The position numbers and the translations under genes were made by a program. A stretch of 64,000 nt of DNA from the NCBI GenBank assembly GCA_905147135.1, contig LR990053.1, forward strand, positions 12,102,501 through 12,166,500, written 5' to 3'. How positions within the stretch are numbered: position 1 is the stretch's first letter; each line of letters opens with the position of its first letter. Under the pieces are notes generated by a model, which saw nothing but the letters and a program-made list of their open reading frames with translations, was not told where the DNA came from and did not search any database. Of this stretch, positions 23,201-35,633 are shown one piece after another. The DNA is from Blastobasis lacticolella. Its lineage: Eukaryota > Arthropoda > Insecta > Lepidoptera > Blastobasidae.

Positions 23201-26200
23201 AGAAAATCTCCTCAACGTGTCCGAATTAAGTCTCCATATGAAAATGCGTCACACATTTTGGAAGAAAAGAAAAGGAAGAAGTTGTTAGAAATTAGAGAGA
23301 AACGAGAGAGAAGAAAAGTAGCAATGACGGAAAACTGTAAAGTTATGAAACCCAAGTACACCAAGGGTGGTATTGTGCCACAATCATCTAATTCGGTCAC
23401 CAAATTGTCCATATCTAATAAATCATTTTATAACTCAATTTATGGCCAGTCAGTCGGCATGCTTCTTCAACGACAGGAAAAAAATAGCAAGAAAGGCGGA
23501 AATATTACACCTGAATTCAATATTTCCGATCCTGATGCAGAAAGCAATAAAATTTGTGAAGCTCCTAATGGTAATAAATACATAAATAGAAGTTTTTATT
23601 TAGACGACACGATATCGGAAATGATGTATCTACAGATGAAGCAAAAGAAAGGTGACGGTTCGTTTTCAGAGAGTACCTCCGCATTGTCGACTGATCACGT
23701 GGAGCCCTTAGAATCATTTGGACGTTTAATGACTCCAATTTCAATCACTGATATCAGTGAATCTACAAGAGATATTCTACAAGCTACTTCTAAAAAGTAC
23801 GTTACTAATGTAACCTAAATATTGCTATTTGAAATTCGTATCGTATATTTCAAATATAAACTTATTTATCTTACAGGTCTGTAGAAAATGATGTTATAAA
23901 CGAGTGTGCAGAAAATGCAATGTCAGCGAATAGCAATCATGAATTACTAAAAGCGCCTGTAAATTCGCCCAACACGATTGCTCAAAATAGAGAACGATAT
24001 AAGGGTGAGCGCCCCACGAAAACTGACTTTAGAAAAAGCATTAACAGGATTTACAACTTAATGAATAAAATTGGTAAAAATGATAGCACAGCAACAAAAC
24101 AAACTAAATTCGAGAGAAACAATTTTGCTACTAACCGAAAAGTTTCTCCTTCACCATGTTGTGAAAGCGTCACAAGTGACAGACAACATGCGTCTACAAT
24201 ACAAAGTCCTAATAATTTTGAGAAACCGTCAGAAGTTAATAGAACAAGAAATATAAATAGACGAGCTGGAGTGGCACCTAATGTAGTGCCCAAAGTTATA
24301 ATCACCACCAAATCTCATACATCAAAGGCAGAAGAAGAAAGAAACAATAGGAGGAAGTCAATGTCTCCAGTTCCTAAAATGGAGAACCCCTTGAAAGCTA
24401 TATCTCAACTTTTACATGACATAGACAACGTGCAACAACAAAGACATAAATCCGGAATAGAGCTTAGAACCAAATCGCCCAAAACCAATACAGAATCAAA
24501 ATTAGGTGTGACCCGCCAAACTTTTAACAAACCCAAATTGAATGAAATATCAAAAGGTTACGATCTACAAAAGATAAGAGAAAAAAGGAAGTTGGGTTTT
24601 GTTTGTGGAGATAATGCCAAAATCAACGAAAATCTTAACAAAACACCTAAGAAACCCATATCCGAAATAATGGACGAATATAAAGAAGCTAGGGGTGAAG
24701 CAGTGCGAGGGCCGTCTCGATGGATGTCGCGTCTTAATTCCTTAGCGCAACCAAAAAAGGCTTACGTGCAAGCTACTATCGAGGAATGTCAGGCAAGATA
24801 TGGAAAGAACCCAGTGACAGAGAGATTGCAACGATTGGTTGCTATGCCGCAAAACGCAGATAAACGACCATTATCTCCCAGGCGTAGACAGAAAATGGGC
24901 GGTGGAGGCGAAACAATTCCTCCTGTGTCACATCCATCGCCAACTTTAGGTGTGTAAAGGTGAATCTTACATGTTTTATTAGACGATAATTAAGTCAAAC
25001 AACTAATCACGATTTTATATTTATTATTTTATCCCGTCCTTTCGATTACTCTTCAATCTTCATGGTCACGGGTAGACTAAGATGATTGTTTTTAGAAGTT
25101 GTTTCATTTCAAATGCTTGAACATCGCGTAAACAGAAGAAAATACTATTGAATTTATCGAGCACGACAAATTCGTAAGCATGTAACTTTCTGTTTCTATA
25201 TAATTTGGTTTATATGCTCTGCATAAAACACAATGTTTTCAGAGAGAGCAGCAAAACGAAACCTTGCTGGCAACAATCCTGACCATACCAATATGCCGGT
25301 GATGAATGAAATGTCCAAAGAAAAATATGTTCCCGATAGACCTAGCATCTTGTGAGTATAACCAACGTTTTAGCTACACTATAAATTTTACTGGCACACT
25401 TCAACTATTTAATTATCACTGGAAATGGGCATTTTATATAGTGACCGTTACTGGCTTTGAATGAAGCTGAAGAGTAATCAAACTTCACAACTGGAAGAAA
25501 TCGCTTTAAGCAATAAAGCCGCCGGTTGCTTTTTATTTTTTCCTTTGTTTTTGCTATGTATTTTGTGACCAATAAGCAATAAAGAATTTTCATTCAATAA
25601 TCCACACATTGCACCACTTTCCAGTGGTAGCTAGAGAGAGATTACAGTTACACATACTTCATCGTCTTCATGCGTCTTTACAAACCTCTTTCGCTTCCTC
25701 CACATTCATCAGCCTTTTCATACCAGGTCGCCTGTTTAGGATACTCTTGATCTGATGTTTCGTTAGAACCGAAGTTTAGTAGAAAATGCCAGATAATACT
25801 TTTTGCAATTCCACTATTTTTCCATTTGACAGAATGACGCTCGTGGACAAGCATAAGTGTTTGTGTTTTATGGTGTCCGACATGCCTAGAGGATTGGCGT
25901 TCGAACAATCGATTTCAAACCATTTAGAAGATCAAAAGTTTTTGGAAGTCGGGCGTTGCGTGGACAAGCTATAAGGATATGAATATAATCATATCGAAGG
26001 CGCCGTCATAGGTCCGATATTTATCTTTCCGTAACATTGACAATTGTCTGTGCAGCGCCCTATGACCGTGGCCATGCACCGAGGTGCGTCGAACGGCGAG
26101 GCAAACATTGAAGTATTTGCAGTTATAGTTGTAACGCTTTACCTAGTAGGTTTCTGCGGTAGGGGAGCGGTGCGGGAGTACGTGAAAGGTGACGTAGTAA

Positions 26201-29196
26201 AACCAGCACTTTCCGCATCCTCGAATGAAGACTCGCGTCTATCAATAACGTCACCACATCTCGACCCCTTGCCGTTCCCATAACGTAGAGGCCAACTTTA
26301 CTCATTCATTAGACTTGGCGCTACACCTATAAATATCATGATGTGGATGCGAGCAGGAGCGACATGCTATTTTTCAACACATCACACGCCGCTCAACGTG
26401 CTTATGTCAACCGGCATAAAACGCTGCATGGCTGCTTGTAATATTTGTGCTATCCGCGTAACACACCGCGCGCATTTTTGCATTTCAAATAATCTGGCAT
26501 TACTATAGCTCTGTATGGCGGACACAAAAAAGTGCATGGCCACGACAGGCTATTCCCAAAACCTCAGATTTTAAATGATTACAGGAATTAAATTTATTTT
26601 TAGAAAAAAGAAGATGGTGGTAGCAGAATCTTACGTGAAAGACCATTGCGGACGCGCTACATCTCCGGCGAGAAGGCCAGAACCTGTACATAAGTTGCTG
26701 GAAGGATTAACAACCCGAGTTCCTCTCTTACCTCGCGATTTGGGTATAATTGATGGTAAGAATTTAATCCACTGGAAATAATTATTGCGTGAGCAGCATA
26801 GAATTCAACGTCTTAAGCCCACAAAAGTCCACTGCCGTACTTCGTCCATTTTCATATATTTAATTTAAGAGAGAGGCGAACGAGAAAGCATGGTAATTAG
26901 TGTATTAGTAGTGGGTATTACTATAACCTCAACGTTTGGCAGACTGGTGGGAGATCGCAGTTTTACAAAATACTCAACAGAAAACTCAGTTGCCATTTTG
27001 GAGTTTAAGTGCTAGCCGCCTCTATCTGCTTCTTCTTCTTCTTCTTCGTTCTTTACTTTTACTATGAAACAAAAGCACAATGTAACTAAGATATTCCATT
27101 GAGATAAATGACCGATTACTGATATTTGGTAGACGGCGAAGATTACATCCCAAGTAAAGCCGGCGGAAACAAAGTATGTAGCTAACATTGTAGATATTTT
27201 ACACTTCAATAATTTAATTGTTGTAGATTCACTTTCATCACTCAACATGGAAGAATCATCTGCATTGGGACAAAAACTTCATACCATGGTTGATTCATTA
27301 TTTGACGATTCCTCTTCAACCACTCAAACAGCGATATCTTCCACTTGGAAAGATACTGTAATATCAGAAACTAAATCGAAAAGAAATGTCAACTTTACGT
27401 TACCGCAGTCATTAATAACAGAAAACGTGTCCAACGATATAAGGGCTTCTAAATCTTCTGAAAATGAAGACGATATGAAGCATGAAGTACGCGATTGCAT
27501 TAGTGTTGATGAAAATATATTCATAAACACTACAGAGGCTGATTCGAAAATCCATCCTATGCCTGTGCAACCTTTCAGTTCAGAAACTGAACTTGAAATA
27601 TTAGAAACTGCTTTACATCGCCACCTGTCAGTGGGCACATTTCAAAAGCGCTTGAAAATCAAAAATTTTACAATTACGCCTAAGCCATCACTGGTCATTC
27701 TGCAGTCCGCAGAAGTAGGTCCAATGCTAGTTAATACTGCTGTGACACAAAACAGACCCAAATCTGAAAACTTATTAGACATAAGAACCAGCATATCTCA
27801 CATAAATTTGAACTTTTCTGCTGTGCCAATGCCAATGCAGTTCTCCACAGTTGGATATCCATTTTCCATGATTCCTTCAAAAGAGCCTTTAAATTCCGAA
27901 GTTATTGTTCACCATGAAGAAAAAACACAAACCACTAACAGCCTATCTAGATGCATGGGTTACACTAAAGAAGATTTAAAAGAAATCTCTGCTCAAGTCG
28001 ATTTTAAAGAGATGGATACGCATAGTATCGTAAATGGAATTTCAGGTAATGCTATCAATGATTTAGCGTGTAACGCTTTTGGATGTAAAACTTCGCCCAT
28101 AGTCATTGTGAAATCTCCGTATGAGAAAAACGCAGAAACAAACACCATTAAACCTGAAATGTGTGAATCAAGTTCTTGGGCATCACAAACAATGCTGAGT
28201 AATGAGATTAAAAATTTCGGTAATTTAACAGAACCGATAAATAACATTACTCCAAATGATATCATAACGCCCATGGAAGCCGATTACACTTCTTCTTTAG
28301 ATATATTAGCTGGTCTTCTAAATGAAATACAGAATATAACGACATGTCAAACTCAAATAGCGAACTCGAAGACAATTGCAGCTAATGAGGACCGCTACGA
28401 TTATGATAGGACTTCATTGAATGAATCTATTGATACCGAACTGCCAGAAAGTCATATAGTTGTTGAAACTGTTGATATAATATCAATATCATCTCTTGAG
28501 AAACTGCGCCATTTAGAATCTACGCCCAGTATTATGTCACGTTACTTGTCAAATGATGAAAACAAAAGTACCAATTTTGAATTGTTGTCCGAAATCGGTA
28601 ATGGGCCGATACAAAGTCTTTGCGATAATGAAGTCATAGTTCCGATAAATAGTATTTGTGACCATGGGGTATCTGCAGAAACTCCAGATACAATAAACCA
28701 ATTGACTGACACCAGTTCTTTAGTTAATCATACAGTAAACCACAGCACATACGTATCTAATTCTTTCATCGGAATTCTGAGCCAACCATCTAATCAATCT
28801 ATATATCCCTCTTGTGGGAAGGACAAAATTATAGATATCCAAGAAATTTATGATGACGAAAATGCGGGTGGATGTATAATTACTGAAATTGATGACGATA
28901 TTGTGCAGACGCGAGATAGCAACGAGGTAAAAACTTGTGAATCCGAAACGAAAGCAGAACTCGCAACGCCTATTCATAAAAATAAAATTACCCCAACGAA
29001 AACAAGTACTCAAGTTATCCACAAAAATATTTGTATGAAATCAAGCTCTGAACTTGCCCATAGGAATATTCCCACGAAATCAAACACTGACCCCGTTTTA
29101 AAGATAAAAAGAGATATTTTGGTGACTGTCTACTCTATTTTGGTTTTCACTGTGTTTGCTGCGTTATCATTTCCTGAAATGATATACCACAGTTGA
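20294..29196 (+). CDS. Predicted 1829-residue, mostly disordered protein with C-terminal membrane segment (7 exons)
   Basis: Not recognised. Exons: 20294-20429, 21653-22618, 22713-23796, 23877-24949, 25243-25351, 26604-26755, 27227-29196. All junctions are GT-AG with matching phases and the total is exactly 1830 codons including stop. The start is the Met at 20294 (MFISPVAEESEERET); an acceptor at 20253-20254 lies in the same open frame, so an upstream coding exon is possible. Composition is rich in Ser, Asn, Lys and Glu with few hydrophobic stretches. A basic, probably helical segment HILEEKKRKKLLEIREKRER lies in exon 3. A KSPYE motif occurs in exon 3 (at about 23230) and in exon 7 (at about 28117), supporting one gene. 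The last residues contain a hydrophobic stretch (ILVTVYSILVFTVFAALSF) followed only by PEMIYHS, so the product is probably tail-anchored. If the donor at 24950 is not used, the frame ends eight bases later, giving a possible short form. Confidence 0.75.
20715..20875 (+). mobile_element. Probable RTE LINE tail remnant
   Basis: The frame reads IQWSPRCDDLRKAAGRGLKR, then QAEDKVGAYW, a pattern like the RTE C-terminus (RW..DDL.KAAG..W...AQDR..W), followed by GATGACGATTGATGA. It lies in the first intron of the unrecognised gene. Confidence 0.45.
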
Positions 29197-29418
29197 TTTA
29201 CACGAATTTATAATTATTTTAGCTTTGTTAAATTATTTGTTCTAATTTATTCGTTATATTTGATAATGTAAAGTTTAAATATATATCGTTGAAATTCGTT
29301 TTCAAAGTTTGTTTTCTTTTACAGTCATTCGTATTTTATACATGGTTTAGTTAGACTGAAATTAAACGGAAAACAACAACTAGAATTACGCAATAGCAAC
29401 TATGATTCCCAAAGTAAT
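29197..29418. other. 3' flank of the unrecognised tail-anchored gene
   Basis: AT-rich, about 220 bp. No canonical AATAAA stands out; the closest are AT-rich runs near 29276. No coding signal seen. Confidence 0.4.
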
Positions 29419-29664
29419 ACGCTTATTACACATTCCTAAATTCAGTAACTGAATTCAGAAACAAAAAGCGTGAGAGCAAATCAAAGTGGAATGTATTGCT
29501 CATAGAATAAGGTCAAATTTTGTATCACTTATATTAAGTCACGCGTCGCACCGCCTTTCAAAAATCCGTGATACAAAAATGGACCTTATTCTATGAGCAA
29601 TACATTCCACATTGATTTGCTCTCACGCTTTTTGTTTCTGAATTTAGAAATGTGTAATAAGCGC
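29419..29664. mobile_element. Palindromic MITE
   Basis: Two long inverted arms: CGCTTATTACACATTCCTAA and about 80 more bases on the left match the reverse complement on the right, ending in ATGTGTAATAAGCG. The arms include GCGTGAGAGCAAATC and ATGTATTGCTCATAGAATAA, around a centre of about 60 bp. There is no coding capacity. A target duplication could not be defined with confidence. Confidence 0.85.
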
Positions 29665-31419
29665 ATAAGAAAGAAATAGGATATTATGATGATCTAGCAT
29701 AAGGTATCAGCTGATCAGATTATGGAGACCGAAGATAGCCATAGGAATCTTCTTGAATGAAACAGAACCACTCTGTCGAGTTTGGGCTCATCAGATTTGG
29801 ACTAGTCCCAGAAGGTACCCAGAGTGGAACCGAAAGCTCGCTACAAGGTATATTTTTACCCGCCAAACTTTTTCTTGCCCTCATCTACGTACATTGCCGA
29901 TCCTTTAGCGGCTAAACTATAGGTCGAGACACTCTGTTGGTATTTCATACCAAACGCGACGTGTAGTTACGTGGCGTCGTCATCACTGTCGAATATGTTA
30001 GCACGCAGTATGGTAGGTTATAGAGTCCCGCCAGCAGCCGTACCGCCGATATCCGATTGTACGCCGCCCTTTTGATGCAATTGAGCGGAGCGAGAAAAGG
30101 ACACCCACTGCTAGGCTAGGCATAAGTACCCTAGATATCTCCACAAAGGCCTACAGTTAAAAACATTACCCAAGATCCCTAGTGACCGGGTAAATTAACC
30201 AGGGTGTTAGAGTAAATCCGTCGGGCCTTTTACCATCGTCGCGTTACCATTAGCCCCAACGGAGGTATAGGCCCGGCGAATAACATCATTTAGGGATACG
30301 TGCTGAGATATGCGACCAGCACTCCTGCAGCATGATAGGCCATGGTGGCCGATCTGTCAACTTGCACACATAAACACGCATGCGGCGCATTGCAGGGAGT
30401 GCCTAATCGTAGGGCCGTGACAATTCTGAATGTCGGACGGTTAACGACTGTGCCGATGTTCCTTGAGGGCAAAGCCTGGCTGGAGCCAGGATTCCGACTC
30501 CCATTCACCAACTGCTAGGAGACGAACACGCTCTGCAGAATTGGTTGTCTTGGAGACTCTTGGCCCAGACCCCCATGCCTAATAGGGATGCTTGGATCTT
30601 GGCGGAGTCGTCAAGGTCAATATATAAATATATTAATCTGAATATGTCATGAATATGTGGGCGATTTGGTTGAAACGTAAGTGTAGTTATGTTATGTGCG
30701 TGTGGTGTGAGGGCCACTCCGTTAAAACTCTTTGAAGCTTAGGATTTAGTGAATATTCCAAACAATTGTGGAACTTGGAATCAGATAATGTGAAAATCAA
30801 TTAAGTGAGGTATTGACAGAAAAGTTGGGCCCTCAATTCTCACATAGAGGATTGAGGGCCCACCCGTACCAGGCAACTATGCGCACTAAGAGAAAGTCTT
30901 TAAGACAAAATGTAAGTCAATAACAAACAAAATTTGTAAAAATGAGATATTATCACAAAACGCTATCGTTCTCAGTATATCTTTGTTCAAAAGTAGCCCT
31001 CAATCCTCACACTCCTGAAAGTAAATAACGAATTTTTTTTAAATACTATACTTACGGCTACTGTTTGTTAACCTATGTGCTACATAATAAATTGTGAAAA
31101 ATTGTGAAAGCAAGATCGAGTCTGTACGTCTCGTTGTTTGAAAGTTATGACCTTGTAATATTGGGGCCCTCTATTCTCCACTTTTTTTGGTTTTTATTTT
31201 ATTACTCTTAAACTACGAAAGTAACGACAAAACATAACAATGTATAATTTAGTGAAAAAAAAAGTGAAACAAATTGCTACTATTGTTAATAATGAGAATT
31301 GTGTTGAAACTATAAATCTTGACAAATACCAAAATCGGACTATTGTTTAAGTTTGTACGTAGTTAATTACGTAAATGTTATTTTATTCTATTAAGCATTT
31401 ATATTTTAATTATTAAGCA
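29665..31419. other. Intergenic DNA with short inverted and dispersed motifs
   Basis: No gene recognised. GGGCCCTCAATTCTCAC and its near reverse complement GATTGAGGGCCC form a small hairpin at about 30827-30861. Related strings recur at about 30993 (GCCCTCAATCCTCACAC) and 31162 (GGGCCCTCTATTCTCCAC). The 30240-30520 stretch is GC-richer and may be an old LINE fragment, which I cannot classify. Confidence 0.5.
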
Positions 31420-31652
31420 GGGCACATAGCTCGAAGAACAGCCGATGGGGCAATAAAGTTCTCGAGTGGCGACTACGTACCGGAAGACGCATCGTGGGCA
31501 TGCCACCTACAAGGTGGACCGACGACCTAGTAAAAATACCAGCTGCCACCACCAGCTGGATGCGGAAGACACAGGATCGGCCTTAGTGGAGATCTCTGTG
31601 GGAGGCCTATGCCCAGTAGTGGGGCGTCTTTCGGCTGATATGATGATGATTT
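31420..31652 (+). mobile_element. RTE-clade LINE 3' fragment
   Basis: Contains CACCTACAAGGTGGACCGAC and CCAGCTGGATGCGGAAGAC, encoding TRWTDDL and SWMRK.. tail motifs, and ends in GATATGATGATGAT. It is the same family as 17640-17880, with frame damage. It abuts the split MITE. Confidence 0.8.
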
Positions 31653-31655
31653 TAA

Positions 31656-34600
31656 TGAGTTTTCCAATAGGTATCTAAAGCATTCTTAACCACTCACTAG
31701 ATGGCGGCCCGACAATTTTGGTAATTGACAATCGCTTGAAAAAGGTTCTTAGCAAAGGGGATATAAACACTGGGTAAGTTGTATTGGATAAAATTGTATT
31801 TATCAATAGTTTTCAACCATTTTAGAGGTTGTTATAGCATTGTATACCATAGTGCCTATTCATAAAAATATTATTTATTATTTATTTAAAACTTTATTGC
31901 ACAATAATACAATTGGCGGACTTAAAGCCATTAAGGCTTTATCTTCCAGTCAACCAGTAGACAATGCAGAAAGTTAGTAAGTAGGTGCTTTATAAAGCGT
32001 GATGATAGATTGTAACTTACCTAAATACAATACTAACAACATCAAGATAGAATAAACATATATTATATTGTAATAAATACTATACATACATACATATATT
32101 AAAAATAAAGATACTTTATACTATTTATATTGACTTTATGGCCTTTGATCTATAAAAAATTTCTTAATTTGTTTTTTTAAAAATAAAGCGATTCGGTGCT
32201 TTACGTACATCATCAGGAATCTCATTCCAAAGACGTGCTGCCTGGACTGTGAAAGAATGGCTGTAGAAGTTCGTATTATGGAGGGGAATATCTAGTCGCA
32301 AGTTATTTGTAGATCGAAGTTCACGCTCATGCGTTGAATGCAAAAAGACTACATTGTCTCTAAGATAACCAGGCGAGGAAGGATTATCAAAAATAGAAAA
32401 GAGTGTGGAGAGAATACGTGACTTCCTTCTCTCGCGGATGGTTAACCAGCCCAGCCTATCTCTGTATTCAGAGATGTGGTCATACTTCCTCAGGCCGAAG
32501 ATGAATCGAATGCAGTTATTCAGCAGGCGCTCAAGCTTATTGAGGTAGGCTTCATTCAGGTCAAGGTAGCACACGTCTGCGTAGTCTAAAATAGGTAAGA
32601 CTAAAGTCTGCATGAGGAGAATTTTAGTCTTAATTGGTAGAAAAATTTATAACGATGCAGGGTGCGCAGTGTGCCCGTGACCTTCCTGCCCACATCAGCC
32701 ACCTGAACGTTCCAGGTAAACGATTGGTCCATATGGAGACCCAAGTTGTTGACGTTAGATGCGTAAGGAATGGCAATACCATCATAGATTATGGGATTCA
32801 AGGTACCCATATCCAAGTTCGCTAAAATACGCGAGCTGCCCAAAATAATGGCCTGACATTTGTTAGGATTAACAGAAATGCCAAAGCTACGTGACCAGTC
32901 GTAAATTCTGGCCAAATTAACATTCAGATCACTTATGGCACTTGCTAAATCATTCCTGTCGCACTGTACGTAAAGTTGGAGGTCATCGGCGTAAAGATGG
33001 TACGAGCATGAAATATTACAGGTTATAAAATTTATGTAGATAGCAAACATTAATGGAGAAAGTAAACCGCCCTGCGGAACACCAGCTGTGAGGTTGCACC
33101 AGTCAGAGCATGTCTGCCCTAGCCGGACACGTTGCTGGCGACCGCGAAGATAGTTCGAAAACCACTCCAAAGCCGAAGACGATATGCGAAGATGGGATAG
33201 GATGGCCAGGAGGATATCATGGTCCACCGTGTTGAAAGCATTCGAGAAGTCAATGAGTACAAGGATGGTGACCGTAGTGCCCTCCATCCCTCTCCTAACG
33301 TCATCAGTGACCTTCAGCAAGGCAGTTGTGGTGCTATGCCCAGGTCTAAATCCAGACTGGTATGGACTGAGGAGGTTATGTTTATGAACATACGCCGAAA
33401 GCTGCTTGTGCGCAGTAGCCTCTAGGATCTTGGAAAAGAAGGGAAGAATAGAGATCGGGCGAAAATGATTGGGAAGGGAAGGAAGTGGGACCTTAGGAAG
33501 TGGACGAACAAAGGCTTTACGCCATAAAGTAGGGAATTGACCGTTTATCAGACAGAAATTTACAATATGGGCGATGGCTGGTAAAATATCATCAATAATT
33601 AATTAAACCATTCTGCGACTTACTTCATCACACCCCATAGCGTTTGATTTGATGGATAAGATGCTCTTTTTAATCTCGTCTTCACTAACATAAGTAAATG
33701 TGAAAGGTTTAGAATCAGGCGAAGGCAATGCAGAAATCAGCTGCAAAGTAGCTAGTTTCAGGGATGGATCGAATGATTCTACCGTAGAGAAATGATCATT
33801 GATTTCACTAAGTGACACAGAAGAAAAGGATTGGTCATCAGCTGTCTTACCTATGCCCACTGACTTCAGGAATTTCCACAGATTGGCCCAAGATAAATTT
33901 AAGATATTATTGTGAAAATAGCGGCGTTTAGCAGCCCGTACCATCTGATTACACCGATTCCTAGCTGCCCTAAAGTAACCCCAGTTAGCCTCCGAACGGT
34001 CCCTCTTATATTTTCTGAATGCTCCATCACGACTGCTCATTGCATTGCGTACTTCCTTTGTCATCCATGGAGCAGGAGGGCGCTTTACTCTCACCCTTCG
34101 AACAGGAGCATGGGTATCGAATATTCTATTCACCGCTGAGTTTAGTAAATCGACTTTTTCATCAGCTGATGATGCGTCCGCTATCATTGCAAAGTCGATT
34201 TGTGAAGCATCCTGTGAAGAGCATCGATGTCCAACTTGGAAAAATTTCACAGGAGCAGGGCCTCCGGTTTCTGTCGAGGAGCTTTAATTTTATACGAGGC
34301 AAAAATGAGATCGTGATGCGAAAAACCGGGAGCAGAGAACTGTCCATGTGCAGCTACAAGATCTGCGGGGCTATTGGCTAACTCAGTTGACAACTGTATT
34401 TGACACTAGATAATTCTACACCACGTCATCTACGTTGAAAACTGGCAATAGCGTCTACCAAATTAGAGTAGTGTCAGATTTTTTTATGTCAAATTCAGTT
34501 GTCCACTGAGATAGCCGATAGGCCCTCTGGAGAGGAAGTGATGATTAGGTCTATTAAGGTGTCGTCAGTGTCGATATTATGATGGGTTGGTTTGAGCGGA

Positions 34601-35582
34601 AGAAGATTGAGACATGAAGATTCCACGATGGATCTCAGCTTACGAGCTCGTACCGGTTGCCTGGCAGAAGCAAGCAAGTCTGTATTAAAATCCCCCATAA
34701 TAATAATGTGTGAGTATTCCGACGATAGCGACTCAAGCGCCTGATCAAAAAGTAGACAGTAGCAGGAGGACAATAGACGACACCGAGAACAGCCCTCACA
34801 CCCGCACAAGTAATCTCCAAAAATATAAACTCAGCTGAGGCTGAATAGCTTGACTGTGACATGGTCAGCACCTTATAAGGGATGTGACTGCGCAAATATA
34901 TCGCCACCCCTCCCCAGCCTTTATCTAAACGATCGTTGCGCACCAGTGTGTATCCAGGCATAGAGTAAGTAGAGGACAACATAGGCGGCTTCAAGAGACT
35001 CTCAGAAATAAGCACCGCATGAATCGCATCCGACGCAAAAGTCTCAAGTAAATCCGCATGATGCGCCGCAATGCTCTGGGTATTAATGTGACAAATATTC
35101 AACATACGTGAAGATGACTGAAACGCGTCACGCAGAAGTTCGCCCAACGTACGACCATCATCACTCCCAGAATCATTACAAGATAAATAGTCATCGCTTG
35201 AATTAATTGAAAAGTAAGAATCTATAAAAAATATAATAAACTAAATTAGGCCAATAAATTAATTAAATATAAATATGACTAAATTACCAATAAAATAAAT
35301 AATATTATTATAAAATAAATGATCCAGTCTACTTTTAAAACTACTGGTTCACTTAACTGCACCGCCCGCCAGCTACCTAATATGTCTTTATACATTTCGT
35401 TTAACCTTTAAAATATATGTTTATATTAATGGACATTTTATTTTTAGGTTTAGTATTAGATGGCTGCATGATATCACTGCCAAACTCATAAAGATTCTAA
35501 AAAAATTACCAGATTTGTAGGAGCGCCATCTATTGAAGCTTTTTGAAACCAACTGACAATACCTACTGGAAAACTCCTCATT
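31656..35582 (+). mobile_element. 410-bp MITE family A, copy 2, split by a LINE insertion
   Basis: The left half, 31656 to about 31868, carries the TIR GAGTTTTCCAATAGGTAT and matches the first half of copy 44146-44563. The right half, about 35388-35582, carries the rest and the TIR ATACCTACTGGAAAACTCCT. The 3.5 kb between is a minus-strand LINE. A perfect join is not seen; roughly 25 bp around the breakpoint has diverged or been lost. Confidence 0.85.
31869..35387 (-). mobile_element. CR1/Jockey-type non-LTR retrotransposon, 5'-truncated and frameshifted
   Basis: Read on the minus strand: an APE-type endonuclease segment at 35147-34635 (NICHINTQSI start, GWGGVAIYLR), a linker at 34250-33603, then reverse transcriptase at 33320-32601 with LIDFSNAFNTVDHDILL, GVPQGGLLSPLMF and the catalytic YADD box. 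The RT C-terminus follows at 32613-32164 (LPILDYADVCYLD). The frame is broken in at least three places. Its 3' end at about 31869 is an A/T-rich run reading TAAATAAATAATAAATA on the minus strand. The ORF1 (gag-like) part is absent. Confidence 0.88.
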
Positions 35583-35633
35583 ATTTGAATACACCACAGA
35601 CATAACAGACTAAACACAAATCACAAATATTCC

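Noticed and set aside
26044..26283. Possible exon after an acceptor near 26054
   Set aside because: Its phase does not fit the donor at 25352, because a stop appears at once. The exon at 26604 fits phase 2 and continues into 27227.
27247..29196. A separate single-exon gene starting at Met 27247
   Set aside because: An acceptor at 27225-27226 continues the same frame upstream, phases match the exon ending at 26755, and the KSPYE motif is shared with an earlier exon, so it is better as the last exon of one gene. RNA data could still overturn this.
31466..31678. 70-codon open frame as a gene
   Set aside because: It is a frame-damaged RTE LINE tail (TRWTDDL-like and SWMRK-like pieces).
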